40,966 nt of DNA, taken from the IMG/VR virus record IMGVR_UViG_3300031840_000210, positions 1 to 40,966 of that record; one strand, 5' to 3'. The DNA is from a virus. Of this stretch, positions 26,666 to 33,904 are shown piece after piece. The notes under the pieces are model-generated. The model searched no databases and was not told where the DNA came from. It worked only from the letters and a program-made list of their open reading frames with translations. Within the stretch, counting starts at the first letter, position 1. Every line of letters begins with the position of its first letter. Made by a program: the position numbers and the translations under genes.

Positions 26666-26744
26666 CTTTGTTTCCAAATATCCTTTCCCAATTATCTTGG
26701 TATTGTGTTCCCTTTTCTGGTCTACGTTTACTTCCTTTCGACAT
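26631..26744 (-). CDS. Small basic conserved phage protein, 37 aa
   Basis: A 37-residue gene overlapping both neighbours. The product (MSKGSKRRPEKGTQYQDNW, then ERIFGNKDGSKRKKS) matches a small protein I recall from many phages, with the pattern MSKGSxPRP...WDxIFG. The function is unknown. The ATG lies inside the end of the 43-residue gene, with AAAACTACTGTAAG and no clear ribosome site, so translation may be coupled to it. Confidence 0.6.
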   Translation of the reverse strand: MSKGSKRRPEKGTQYQDNWERIFGNKDGSKRKKSKQK

Positions 26745-26859
26745 CTTCATCCCATATAAAACTTACAGTAGTTTTACCAAAAGAATCATACTGAATCTTC
26801 CATACTTTGAAAGGACAAGCATTAAGCCATGCAAAGAAGTCTCTAGCTTTTTGGTTCAT
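26728..26859 (-). CDS. Small hypothetical protein, 43 aa
   Basis: A 43-residue frame starting at 26859 and ending at TAA 26728. The product is MNQKARDFFAWLNACPFKV followed by WKIQYDSFGKTTVSFIWDED and a basic end. A helix followed by a beta hairpin is the simplest fold reading. The AAAAGAGAAAA before the ATG is purine-rich. It overlaps both flanking small genes by about 17 bases, as is usual in this operon. Confidence 0.6.
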   Translation of the reverse strand: MNQKARDFFAWLNACPFKVWKIQYDSFGKTTVSFIWDEDVERK

Positions 26860-26986
26860 TTTTCTCTTTTCCTAACCATAATTTAGTTTCTAAAGTATCG
26901 CCTATAAACTCCCAAACAAAATCCCAATTATTTCCATAATATTTTTTTAAAAGTTTTTCTAATTCTTTTTCAAATTGTTCGTTCAT
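26843..26986 (-). CDS. Small hypothetical protein, 47 aa
   Basis: A 47-residue, Lys/Glu-rich, aromatic protein (MNEQFEKELEKLLKKYYGN, then NWDFVWEFIGDTLETKLWLG). ATG 26986 forms an ATGA overlap with the end of the preceding gene. No family recognised. The regular packing of stops and starts supports a real gene. Confidence 0.6.
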   Translation of the reverse strand: MNEQFEKELEKLLKKYYGNNWDFVWEFIGDTLETKLWLGKEKNEPKS

Positions 26987-27324
26987 GCACCATACCTCTT
27001 GCGTTCTTCTCTAGCGTTTACCATCTTAGTTCTCCACTCTTCAAAACCAATCTCTAATGCTTTCAACTGCACCTTACAAGAAGATAAAAATCCTTTAGCA
27101 ACTCCTACCTTTAATCTAGCTTGATACAATTCATCTTGATTCTCAGCGTAAGTCTCTTGTGCAATATTAGTTTTATGACCCATAGACATTGCTTTAGTCT
27201 TTAATACAGCAAATATCTTTTTTACATCTGCCTCAGATTTAAACAACTCATACTCAGCTTTCTCTATAACTGGTGCAAGATTTCTAATTTCTTGCATCCA
27301 GTTTTCTTGTTGTTGCTCATCCAT
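26983..27324 (-). CDS. Helical hypothetical protein, 113 aa
   Basis: A 113-residue all-helical protein (IEKAEYELFKSEADVKKIFAVLKTKAMS, then QDELYQARLKVGVAKGFLSSCKVQLKALEIGFEEW). The pattern suggests a two-helix antiparallel coiled coil. I recall similar short helical proteins in early regions of podoviruses, without a known role. The start shares one base with the stop of the preceding membrane peptide gene, and the stop forms an ATGA overlap with the next gene. Confidence 0.7.
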   Translation of the reverse strand: MDEQQQENWMQEIRNLAPVIEKAEYELFKSEADVKKIFAVLKTKAMSMGHKTNIAQETYAENQDELYQARLKVGVAKGFLSSCKVQLKALEIGFEEWRTKMVNAREERKRYGA

Positions 27325-27461
27325 TAATCTCTATCCCACTTACAATTAATAATATCGTCAAAGACTTTTGGTTTAAACTTTTTCATAAAATAAAAAAATA
27401 TAAGAGAGCCAACATACAAAAATGCCAAAATTAATAAAAAATTTATAAAAAGATCAAACAT
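27324..27461 (-). CDS. Single-span membrane peptide, 45 aa
   Basis: The product is MFDLFINFLLILAFLYVGSL followed by IFFYFMKKFKPKVFDDIINC: one membrane helix with a basic cytoplasmic tail. ATG 27461 has AGAGAGG at five bases upstream; ATG 27464 is equally possible and adds one Met. In-frame starts further upstream lie inside the preceding gene and would give an unlikely basic leader. Function unknown; small membrane peptides in early operons often act on host membrane processes. Confidence 0.6.
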   Translation of the reverse strand: MFDLFINFLLILAFLYVGSLIFFYFMKKFKPKVFDDIINCKWDRD

Positions 27462-27690
27462 CATAACCTCTCTCTTGGAGTTCAGTTCTTTGCTTTTCAG
27501 TAAGTTTTTTTGTAGCTTCAATAACTTCTTCTCTTTTAGATTGAAATTTATTCCATTCCATAGTTTTTAGTTCTTTCTTATCATTCAAAGTGCTTTGATA
27601 ATAATGAAATGCTAACTTCTCTTCTTTTTCTTCTTCTTGCAATTCTGCTTTTCTTTTTTCCACAAGTGCTTTTTTATCTGGATATGCCAT
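27454..27690 (-). CDS. Charged helical protein, 78 aa
   Basis: A 78-residue highly charged helix protein (KKALVEKRKAELQEEEKEEKLAFHYYQ, then KRTELQERGYDV-like end). ATG 27690 was chosen because GGGGGA lies six bases upstream; upstream in-frame starts have none. The pattern is that of a small coiled coil of unknown function. It overlaps the previous gene by 17 bases and the next by 8. Confidence 0.6.
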   Translation of the reverse strand: MAYPDKKALVEKRKAELQEEEKEEKLAFHYYQSTLNDKKELKTMEWNKFQSKREEVIEATKKLTEKQRTELQERGYDV

Positions 27691-27895
27691 TGAGAATCCC
27701 CCTATCTTCAATTATTTTTTGAACAGCTTCGCTGTGTTTAAATTCTAAGTATTGCATCAAAACATCATGTGCTTCTTTGCCATACTTACTTCTTAGTTCA
27801 GTCAGCAACTCTTGGTAAGCCGACAGGAATTGGAAAAATATATACTCGTCTATATTATTTTCCAACTCCATTACATCTTCTTTAGTTCCAAGCAT
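27674..27895 (-). CDS. Small helical protein, 73 aa
   Basis: A 73-residue acidic helical protein (ENNIDEYIFFQFLSAYQELLTELRSKYGKEAHDVLMQYLEF). ATG 27895, just after the SSB-like stop, is the first start that leaves that gene intact; the ATG eight codons later (MELENN) is possible. Unknown family. Longer in-frame versions would cover the SSB-like gene and are not credible. Confidence 0.55.
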   Translation of the reverse strand: MLGTKEDVMELENNIDEYIFFQFLSAYQELLTELRSKYGKEAHDVLMQYLEFKHSEAVQKIIEDRGILNGISR

Positions 27896-27896
27896 A

Positions 27897-28181
27897 CTAG
27901 AAAGGTATATCTTCGTCAGAGAATGTAGGCTCTGCTTTTGGTTGTTCCTGTTTCTTAGGCATAGGAATGTCCATTCTTGCATACTTATAGTCCTTACCAT
28001 TCTTGGAAGTCCTATCCCATAAGGCAACTCTTAACTCTGGTGTAGTACCAGACTTTACCTTTTCTACTAACTCTTTTAAGAGTTCTTTGGGTAACTCGAT
28101 AGTACCAGTCCAGTCTGGTTGTTTCTCGTTATCCTTAAAGTCATTGGTGAAAATTGCACCATCACATTGCACTTTGTCCAT
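27897..28181 (-). CDS. SSB-like protein with DEDIPF tail, 94 aa
   Basis: A 94-residue protein with a compact beta-rich body (DWTGTIELPKELLKELVEKV, LRVALWDRTSKNGKDYKYARMDIPMP) and a Pro/Gln/Glu linker ending exactly in DEDIPF. That acidic-IPF tip is the partner-binding tail of bacterial SSB (DDDIPF in E. coli), which recruits RecO, PriA, exonuclease I and others. The body is shorter than a normal SSB OB fold, so either it is a reduced phage SSB or an SSB-tail mimic that diverts host partners. It lies directly downstream of the annealing protein and Cas4-like nuclease genes. Confidence 0.65.
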   Translation of the reverse strand: MDKVQCDGAIFTNDFKDNEKQPDWTGTIELPKELLKELVEKVKSGTTPELRVALWDRTSKNGKDYKYARMDIPMPKKQEQPKAEPTFSDEDIPF

Positions 28182-28880
28182 TTAGCTTTCCTCCTTTTTA
28201 TCAAGCTGTTTAACAAATTCAGCAATCTTCTCTTGGAAAGAATCATGCTGTTCCCTATAGTGTTCTTTGATATAAGCTATATCTTCCATGTTTGCCTTGT
28301 ACATAGACCTTATAGAATCCTTATCATCTAAACCTTTAGCTATGGTAAGAATCCCATTAACTTTAGCCACTGCCCATGCTTCTGATTTATCATCATCAAC
28401 ATTTTTAGGTTCTTCTTTAGGCTCTGCCTTTGGTTCTTCTTTAGCTTTTTTAACTGGTTTAGATTCTTTGTCATCACTGGTTGGTAAATCTTCACCACCA
28501 TAGATGTAATGCCCTAGACCAAACATAGCCAAACACTTAACAAGACAACGCATTTTAGTATCGCTAACTTGTCTTGAATTAGGATTCTGAATAGCATTGT
28601 TTCTATTATCCATGACTGGTAGCCACATATCTCTTGTAAGAGTTCCTATCTTAACTTGGCATCTTACTTCTGCTGTACCATCTGGCATCTGCACATAGGG
28701 AATACTATTATCTTTTTGTTCATAGAACCTTACTTGTGCATCTGGATAGTTCTCCATGAGAATACCCCACGCCCATGCCCATGATAAATAAGACAAGTTC
28801 ATCTTCTTTTCTATGTGATCGCTACAATCAACTTTTGATAGCGTATCCCACACATCTTTATAACTAAGTTCTTTAGCCAT
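28182..28880 (-). CDS. Single-strand annealing protein, Sak/DUF1071-like (Rad52 fold), 232 aa
   Basis: The conserved block is seen: YLSWAWAWGILMENYPDAQV (about residues 30-49), PYVQMPDGTAEVRCQVKIG, WLPVMDNRNNAIQNPNSRQV and a DTKMRCLVKCLAMFGLGHYIYGGEDLP helix. This is the DUF1071/Sak-type annealing protein of phage recombination systems, which pairs complementary single strands exposed by a 5'-3' exonuclease. The C-terminal half is a Lys/Glu linker and a helix. It sits between a Cas4-like nuclease (start overlap of 8 bases) and an SSB-like gene, a lambda Red-type arrangement. Confidence 0.88.
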   Translation of the reverse strand: MAKELSYKDVWDTLSKVDCSDHIEKKMNLSYLSWAWAWGILMENYPDAQVRFYEQKDNSIPYVQMPDGTAEVRCQVKIGTLTRDMWLPVMDNRNNAIQNPNSRQVSDTKMRCLVKCLAMFGLGHYIYGGEDLPTSDDKESKPVKKAKEEPKAEPKEEPKNVDDDKSEAWAVAKVNGILTIAKGLDDKDSIRSMYKANMEDIAYIKEHYREQHDSFQEKIAEFVKQLDKKEES

Positions 28881-29766
28881 TGTTTACCTCCTCTTGGTAT
28901 TGATTACAAAACTCAGCGACATTACAGTAATTACCTGTGCAACGCATACATTCTCCCTTAGAATGTTCTATTGACACGCCTGTAAGTTCGCCATCCTTTA
29001 TATACTTTTCAGCATCATCAAGACTAGGTAAAACCCTAACAGCAGTTTTTCTACCTTTCTTCATAACCCTGTAAGTATCTTCTTTCTTCCACCTTTCCTC
29101 GTCAGAACACAAGGGAAGTTCATCATTCAACAAAGCACTTAACTCTGAATCTTGATGTAGTGAAACTCTTTCTTCTATAAACTTTGTTTGTTCTTCGTAA
29201 GACCAAACTGGTATTTCAACAACAGTGATTGCACTAACTGGATAATCACCACCACGTCTTTGACGTTCACGCTTGTTCCAGTCTCTAGCTACAGCAATAA
29301 TATTTAACTGGTCAATAGTTTCTCCTGTGTTGTGTTTGTGTAACCAAGCATAACAATTCAGTTGTTGTTCCCAATCTGATTTGCCACCTTTCATTGCAGA
29401 CATAATAGTCCATACAGAAGTTACCTTATAATCTTTTAAAGTGTTTTCATCTTTTGCCAAGCTATCTGTTTGACCACTGATAGTCCACCCATTTACATCT
29501 GCAAAGTATCTTTGCTCAGTAACAGTATCGTCATGGTTTTCGTTGGCTCTTTCTAATACAGCATGGATGCCTTGACCTAAAAGTTTCCATACCTCATCTG
29601 AATAATCTACAGTGATTTGTTCTTGATGCTGATCGTTTAACAATCTAATTCTAGGAGGTTGCAATAAACCAGTAACAGATATAACTGATTCCCCTTTGGT
29701 GTATTGATCGTTCTTTAATGCTCTGATGATCTCTACTGGTACATTGTGTTTGTTTGTGTATTTCAT
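28873..29766 (-). CDS. Cas4-like PD-(D/E)XK exonuclease with Fe-S cysteines, 297 aa
   Basis: Nuclease motifs: GQTDSL (Asp101), LKDYKVTS (Asp112-Lys114) and the helical motif WEQQLNCYAWL (132-142). Four or five cysteines fit a 4Fe-4S cluster: Cys220 (LPLC), then Cys273, Cys276, Cys281 and Cys287. This is the layout of Cas4/RecB-type 5'-3' or 3'-5' exonucleases that work with phage annealing proteins. It would resect double-strand ends for recombination or concatemer formation. It overlaps the upstream membrane peptide gene by four bases (ATGA) and the annealing protein by 8. Confidence 0.85.
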   Translation of the reverse strand: MKYTNKHNVPVEIIRALKNDQYTKGESVISVTGLLQPPRIRLLNDQHQEQITVDYSDEVWKLLGQGIHAVLERANENHDDTVTEQRYFADVNGWTISGQTDSLAKDENTLKDYKVTSVWTIMSAMKGGKSDWEQQLNCYAWLHKHNTGETIDQLNIIAVARDWNKRERQRRGGDYPVSAITVVEIPVWSYEEQTKFIEERVSLHQDSELSALLNDELPLCSDEERWKKEDTYRVMKKGRKTAVRVLPSLDDAEKYIKDGELTGVSIEHSKGECMRCTGNYCNVAEFCNQYQEEVNNG

Positions 29767-29837
29767 TTTTTAATATATATCCAAAAAGTTATTGCCCACA
29801 CTAAAATAAATAAAGGTATGAATAACAGTTCTATCAT
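29763..29837 (-). CDS. Membrane micropeptide, 24 aa
   Basis: A 24-residue frame: MIELLFIPLFILVWAITFW followed by IYIKK. It is one hydrophobic helix with a basic end. Both ends form ATGA overlaps with the neighbours. The ribosome site AAAGGAG is strong but only one or two bases from the ATG, so coupling to the upstream gene is more likely. Function unknown. Confidence 0.5.
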   Translation of the reverse strand: MIELLFIPLFILVWAITFWIYIKK

Positions 29838-30010
29838 TCTCCTTTATTATTTCTGTGCAATACTGTTATTTTTTTATTGGTTGTTTCAAACCAAACTTTT
29901 CTTTCTTTCATGCTTTCAGCAACAAGTTTTATACAGTCATCAAATTTCAACGTGCCAAAGTCAATATCATTTCTAGTGATAACAGCTTTAATTGTTACTT
30001 GGTTCGCCAT
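29834..30010 (-). CDS. Small hypothetical protein, 58 aa
   Basis: A 58-residue protein (MANQVTIKAVITRNDIDFG, then TLKFDDCIKLVAESMKERKVW). Beta strand, turn, amphipathic helix and a final strand suggest a small alpha/beta domain. ATG 30010 lies 16 bases inside the end of the preceding gene. No family recognised. Confidence 0.65.
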   Translation of the reverse strand: MANQVTIKAVITRNDIDFGTLKFDDCIKLVAESMKERKVWFETTNKKITVLHRNNKGE

Positions 30011-30240
30011 ATACCTACTCCATTTGGTCTTTGTGCTACAGTAAAATTTTTACCTTCATTCTTTTTCTTATATCTAAGAACAAAATTCCTAATGGTTTTG
30101 ATCTCAGTTTTAATTTTATCTGTTGCCATAGGCACAAGCACCATTTCACCTTTCTTTAAATCGTCTAGTGGTAGATCATATTTTCTTGGTTTACCTCTAT
30201 TCTTAGGAATGGGCACTCCACTTTTTATTTCAAACTCCAT
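29995..30240 (-). CDS. Conserved phage protein, DUF7303-like, 81 aa
   Basis: 81 residues with the pattern IKSGVPIPKNRGKPRKYDLP, LKKGEMVLVPMAT and GKNFTVAQRPNGVGIWRTK. I recall this as a small, common phage family (DUF7303 from memory) made of a short beta-barrel-like domain that binds nothing known. The start and the preceding stop share one base. Early position suggests a host-directed or replication-accessory role, not proven. Confidence 0.7.
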   Translation of the reverse strand: MEFEIKSGVPIPKNRGKPRKYDLPLDDLKKGEMVLVPMATDKIKTEIKTIRNFVLRYKKKNEGKNFTVAQRPNGVGIWRTK

Positions 30241-30482
30241 TAAACATCTCCATTTTTTACTTTATTAATTAATTTTTTAGCTTTAGCATTTACAGACTTA
30301 GCTTCTTCTAACATTTCTGATGCACAAACATTGTATAAAAAAGCCTTAGTAACAGCTTCATCATCATTGCGAAAAGAAATTAAATACTTGAGTTGTTTTG
30401 CCTTGTTGATACCAGTATCTTTGTGTATTTCATCTAAAATATCCCAAAGATTTTTATCTACTTCAACATTGATAAATGCCAT
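30240..30482 (-). CDS. First early-operon gene, possible ribbon-helix-helix protein, 80 aa
   Basis: An N-terminal strand INVEVDKNLW followed by two helices (DILDEIHKDTGINK, AKQLKYLISF) fits a ribbon-helix-helix DNA-binding start, with an unrelated Lys-rich helix at the C-terminus. It is the promoter-proximal gene of the leftward operon, and the ribosome site GAGAGGAAGG precedes ATG 30482. A promoter-proximal position is typical for an autoregulator, but the match to RHH is moderate. Confidence 0.55.
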   Translation of the reverse strand: MAFINVEVDKNLWDILDEIHKDTGINKAKQLKYLISFRNDDEAVTKAFLYNVCASEMLEEAKSVNAKAKKLINKVKNGDV

Positions 30483-30516
30483 AAACCTTCCTCTCTCAAT
30501 AAATGTTTATATGATA

Positions 30517-30545
30517 ATGTTAAGATGATGTGTTGCATTTGTCAA
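30517..30545 (-). promoter_or_regulatory. Candidate leftward early promoter
   Basis: Reading the minus strand, a perfect TTGACA (-35, 30545-30540), 17-base spacer and TAACAT (-10, 30522-30517) stand upstream of the gene starting at 30482. The divergent gene starts at 30570. The -10 matches the consensus at 4 of 6 positions. This 87-base gap is the only divergent control region between the early operon and the primase operon, so a promoter is expected here. Confidence 0.6.
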
Positions 30546-30569
30546 TAAGATTATTTAGTATAGATAAAT

Positions 30570-30851
30570 ATGAATGAATCCACAAACAAAGAAAAAAAAT
30601 TAGATAGCTTGGTACTTAAACAAGCAGTCAGAGATTTAGCTTCTAAAGATGTAGATTTATCCACTAATGCAGAGGACTACTTTTATTCAAAAGATTTTAA
30701 AGAGTTATGTGAAAGGCTAGATATTGATATGGAAATAATGCGTAAAGCCATTAGGGAATTAGTTGAATATCCAATTATATCTAAAAAGAAAATTGCTAAT
30801 GATATAGCGAGAATGATAGATAAGAGTTTTATGCACTTAGATAATTATTAG
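30570..30851 (+). CDS. Small conserved helical protein before the primase, 93 aa
   Basis: 93 residues: LVLKQAVRDLASKDVDLSTNAEDYFYSKDFKELCERLDIDMEIMRKAIRELV in two or three helices, then IISKKKIANDIARMIDKSF. The pattern resembles small proteins preceding primase-helicase genes in other short-tailed phages, perhaps helicase loaders or replication accessories; function not established. No clear ribosome site lies before ATG 30570, and a TATAGA-like -10 is at 30559, so a short or absent leader is possible. Confidence 0.65.
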   Translation: MNESTNKEKKLDSLVLKQAVRDLASKDVDLSTNAEDYFYSKDFKELCERLDIDMEIMRKAIRELVEYPIISKKKIANDIARMIDKSFMHLDNY

Positions 30852-30938
30852 TATGTACATACTATATATATGTACTTACTAATTTTTTTTATTATTAGGT
30901 AACTACTAAAGTAGTTAATTATATACATAGTAAGGAGG
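30851..30938 (+). promoter_or_regulatory. Candidate operator and ribosome site before primase-helicase
   Basis: The gap holds GTATGTACATAC (30851-30862), a perfect 12-base palindrome, then a related ATGTACTTAC, a T-rich stretch, and an inverted repeat TAACTAC-TAAA-GTAGTTA (30900-30917). A strong ribosome site AAGGAGG (30932-30938) follows, six bases before ATG 30945. The palindrome would suit a dimeric repressor, and the hairpin could modulate initiation. Neither has been matched to a known operator. Confidence 0.5.
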
Positions 30939-30944
30939 TTAAAT

Positions 30945-32690
30945 ATGTATGTCAATCAAAAAGTAGAAAATTCAATAAGTGATTTGCCAATAGGACAACA
31001 CAAAATTAGTTGCCCAGATTGTCAAGGCACTAGATCAAAAAACAAAAGAGACAAACCTTTATCTGTAAATATAGATTCAGAGAGGGTTGTTTTCAATTGT
31101 CATCACTGTGGCAGTAACGGAGTTATATCAAAAAAAAGGAGTTTTAAAATGGAGGTTGTAAAAGAACCAGTCAAGAATGTAAAAGTTGTCAAGCCAAAGA
31201 AAGAAACAGAGGGAGAATCAGCTAAGTGGTTGGCAGAAAGAGGTATATGTTTGCAAACTGCAATCACATCTGGTTGCATCCCAGCTCAAAAGAAATATAA
31301 ACCAGTTATAGGTTTTTCCTATCTTGACGAGGATGGCAACGTCATTGCTATGAAGTATCGCAGTGCAAATGGCGACAAGATGTTTTGGTGGGAGGGCAGT
31401 GAGAACAGATTGTGGGGTTTGAATCCAAAGAACAAAGCATTAAAAGACATTGAAGATACGATAGTCATTACAGAGGGAGAAATGGATTGTCTTGCTATCA
31501 AAACAGCTTTCAAAGACTATGCCAACATAGAAGTTTACTCAGTTCCCAATGGTGCACCAAACAAAATAAACGATAACAAGATTGACCCAAGTGAAGATAA
31601 CAAATTCAAATACATATGGGAGGATAGAGCCAAGTTTGAGAAAACAAAAAGGATAATACTTGCAACAGACAATGATTCGGCAGGTGATGTACTGGCACAT
31701 GAATTGGCTAGAAGATTAAACATAGCTAGATGTTATCGTATTGATTACAAAGGACACAAAGACAGCAATGATGTCTTAATGGTCGAGGGTTCAGATGTAT
31801 TAAGAAAGCAAGTTCTCAATGCAAAACCAATACCTTTACATGGACTCAATAGCATTGACCACTATCAAGAAGAGTTACAAAACCTTTATGAGCAAGGCAA
31901 ACCAACAGGTGTTACAACTGGGTTTCCAACAGTAGATGAGCTATTTACTCTGGCTACAGGAAATTTATTTGTTGTAACTGGCTACCCTGGGGATGGCAAG
32001 TCAGCATTTATTGACCAGTTAATAATCAATGTTGGCAGAACGTCTGGTTGGAAAACCTGTTACTGCTCTTTTGAAAAGCCACCAAGTCTCCACGCTGTAC
32101 AACTTGCACAGGTACTAACTGGCAAACCATTCTTCGAGGGTCAGAATCCAAGAATGAATCAAGAAGAGAAAGACTTTGCTGAATCATGGATTAGAGATCA
32201 TATACTGTTTCAAGACTATCTTGGAGGAGAATTGCCTACAATTGAAGCAATTTTAGAGAAAGGTCAGTCAGCAGTTATGCGTTATGGCATTAGATGTTTG
32301 GTCATAGACCCTTACAACTTCATCCATAACGATAAGCACACTGGTCTAGAAACAGATATGGTCAGTGAAATGCTCACCAAGGTACAGCTTTTCGCCAAGC
32401 AACATGATGTATTGGTATTCTTTGTAGCACATCCAACAAAACCATTTGTAAGAGATGGAAAAAAGAATGTCTGCACTGGTGTTGATATAGCTAAATCTAT
32501 GGCATGGTTTAGTAAAGCAGACATGGGAATGACAGTCTATCGAGGTGATGAGGGAGTAGAGATTCATTGTTGGAAGTGTCGTTGGGGTTGGAATGGTAGT
32601 TTAGGCAGTGTAAAATTAACTTTCAATCCTGTTAATAATCAGTATGAACAAGCAGAAGTTATTGCAGACAACTACGACTGGGATTTCTAA
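30945..32690 (+). CDS. Primase-helicase, T7 gp4-like, 581 aa
   Basis: N-terminal zinc-binding module with Cys23, Cys26, Cys52 and Cys55 (CPDC and CHHC); TOPRIM primase core with TEGEMD (Glu178), VPNGAP and ATDNDSAGD (Asp242, Asp244); and a RecA-type DnaB helicase with Walker A GYPGDGKS (346-353) and LVIDPYNF (Walker B). It would prime lagging strands and unwind DNA. The length fits T7-like enzymes (566 residues). It begins an operon with its own strong ribosome site. No DNA polymerase gene is in the window, so it must lie elsewhere or be the host's. Confidence 0.93.
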   Translation: MYVNQKVENSISDLPIGQHKISCPDCQGTRSKNKRDKPLSVNIDSERVVFNCHHCGSNGVISKKRSFKMEVVKEPVKNVKVVKPKKETEGESAKWLAERGICLQTAITSGCIPAQKKYKPVIGFSYLDEDGNVIAMKYRSANGDKMFWWEGSENRLWGLNPKNKALKDIEDTIVITEGEMDCLAIKTAFKDYANIEVYSVPNGAPNKINDNKIDPSEDNKFKYIWEDRAKFEKTKRIILATDNDSAGDVLAHELARRLNIARCYRIDYKGHKDSNDVLMVEGSDVLRKQVLNAKPIPLHGLNSIDHYQEELQNLYEQGKPTGVTTGFPTVDELFTLATGNLFVVTGYPGDGKSAFIDQLIINVGRTSGWKTCYCSFEKPPSLHAVQLAQVLTGKPFFEGQNPRMNQEEKDFAESWIRDHILFQDYLGGELPTIEAILEKGQSAVMRYGIRCLVIDPYNFIHNDKHTGLETDMVSEMLTKVQLFAKQHDVLVFFVAHPTKPFVRDGKKNVCTGVDIAKSMAWFSKADMGMTVYRGDEGVEIHCWKCRWGWNGSLGSVKLTFNPVNNQYEQAEVIADNYDWDF

Positions 32691-33177
32691 TCTACAGTTA
32701 AATGAAATAGGCAATGCCTACTTACATAAACGTAATAAAGTAGGCATAGTTCCAATCGAAAAAAGTAGGCAAGGCAGAGCCATAGTCTACGATCAACACA
32801 TAATCGACAGACTGTATATCGACAGTCATATCAACGAACAACAACATAACATACTAAATAAGTATCTTTCGGTGATATCAAGGAGTGGTTGTTTTCCATC
32901 CTGCTTCCCAGACGCAAATAAAATATTTACTGGTCAATATCTAAACTCGCCTCCGAAAGCAATCATACTCGTTGGTGTACAAAAACATTTGAGGAAAGAT
33001 TTGGGTGTAAAAAATGAATCAAGATTGTGGAAAATCTTTGTAGATAACCCAAAGAAATTGAGTAAAAGAGATATTAAATTAGTTAATGCTTTAGCTGAAA
33101 GCCTTATGACCTATTGGTTTATTGGTCATCAAAATCCTGTTTCTTTGTTTCAACAAGCCCTGTCAAACCCCATTTAG
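32644..33177 (+). CDS. Hypothetical protein after primase-helicase, 177 aa
   Basis: Mixed alpha/beta 177-residue protein (NLQLNEIGNAYLHKRNKVGIVPIE, YDQHIIDRLYIDSHINEQQHNILNKYL, PPKAIILVGVQKHLRKDLG). The gene begins inside the last 47 bases of the primase gene and overlaps the convergent RHH gene by 59 bases. Not recognised; proteins in this slot in related phages are also unnamed. It contains the repeat core AAATATTTACTGGTC (32921-32935). Confidence 0.7.
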   Translation: MNKQKLLQTTTTGISNLQLNEIGNAYLHKRNKVGIVPIEKSRQGRAIVYDQHIIDRLYIDSHINEQQHNILNKYLSVISRSGCFPSCFPDANKIFTGQYLNSPPKAIILVGVQKHLRKDLGVKNESRLWKIFVDNPKKLSKRDIKLVNALAESLMTYWFIGHQNPVSLFQQALSNPI

Positions 33178-33373
33178 GCTCAACAGGTGAAGTGTGGACT
33201 ATCACTTCTTCTTTAACAACATGGTCATCAACTGTTACATTTTTTTCATCAGCTAACGAATGTATCATGTGAATCATTTGTTTGTTTAATGATCTATTTT
33301 CTTTTTTTGCTAAAGCATGAGCAAGTTTATATGTTTCTTCTGAACATCTAATGAATAAACTTTTGTGTGTCAT
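33119..33373 (-). CDS. Arc-like ribbon-helix-helix DNA-binding protein, 84 aa
   Basis: N-terminal SLFIRCSEETYKLAHALAKKENRSLNKQMIHMIHSLA (about residues 5-40) is a ribbon-helix-helix unit: a strand, helix A, the N/S-x-S-turn and helix B. The rest is acidic and disordered. Such dimers bind paired operators and often repress phage early genes. The AT-palindrome repeats and the 30851 palindrome are candidate sites. The gene overlaps its convergent neighbour by 59 bases and the upstream gene by 26. Confidence 0.7.
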   Translation of the reverse strand: MTHKSLFIRCSEETYKLAHALAKKENRSLNKQMIHMIHSLADEKNVTVDDHVVKEEVIVHTSPVEPKWGLTGLVETKKQDFDDQ

Positions 33374-33653
33374 TTTCTAAATCCTCGTAACTTACATTAA
33401 TCAACCCCTCTACTTTACCCACAGCAACACTCTCTCTACCAACTTGCCAAAACTTACCTTCTCGTAAAGTTTCTATTGCATGAGCAAGGTATTCTTTGTT
33501 GGCAACTAACAGAGGATGATCTAATAAAGTAATAGCAAAAGACATTGCATCTAATTCTGTTTCAAACAACCATACTAGATGTTTCCACTCTCCTACAGAG
33601 TTATATTTATCTTCCACATCTAGTTCAAAGGTATGTCTAATAACAGCAAACAT
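33348..33653 (-). CDS. Hypothetical protein, 101 aa
   Basis: 101 residues with beta-alpha pattern FAVIRHTFELDVEDKYNSVG, then WLFETELDAMSFAITLLDHPLL and GLINVSYEDLEND. No family recognised. It heads the short leftward pair with the RHH gene. There is no ribosome site, and a TACAAT box ends 8 bases before ATG 33653, so a leaderless message is possible; that is inference. Confidence 0.65.
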   Translation of the reverse strand: MFAVIRHTFELDVEDKYNSVGEWKHLVWLFETELDAMSFAITLLDHPLLVANKEYLAHAIETLREGKFWQVGRESVAVGKVEGLINVSYEDLENDTQKFIH

Positions 33654-33682
33654 TCAATTATTGTAAGCGAAGTGCTATCAAA

Positions 33683-33874
33683 ATGAAAGTAAATGTTCCA
33701 CATAGAACACAATATATAGTGGTTTTTTTGAACGGAAAACACAAGATGTTGTGGATCAGGTATTGCGAACAAAACAAATATTTACTAGTCTCAGGTTTTT
33801 CTAGAAGGACAAAAAACACAAATATATTGGAACAAACGTATATGATTGCTTCGGTGTTTAAAAAATATTTTTAA
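33683..33874 (+). CDS. Possible small protein, 63 aa (doubtful)
   Basis: A 63-residue frame (VPHRTQYIVVFLNGKHKML, WIRYCEQNKYLLVSGFSRR). It reads like a folded beta-rich protein and fills the gap between divergent leftward genes, but has no ribosome site and no same-strand neighbours, and contains the repeat core AAATATTTACTAGTC. I keep it as a weak call. Confidence 0.3.
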   Translation: MKVNVPHRTQYIVVFLNGKHKMLWIRYCEQNKYLLVSGFSRRTKNTNILEQTYMIASVFKKYF

Positions 33875-33904
33875 ATCAGGATACATGGGATGGTAAGTTT
33901 TACA

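Noticed and set aside
29746-30268. Plus-strand frames of 76 and 137 residues opposite the early operon
   Set aside because: Phe/Ser-rich products that shadow AT-rich sense genes; the minus strand holds a regular chain of overlapping small genes.
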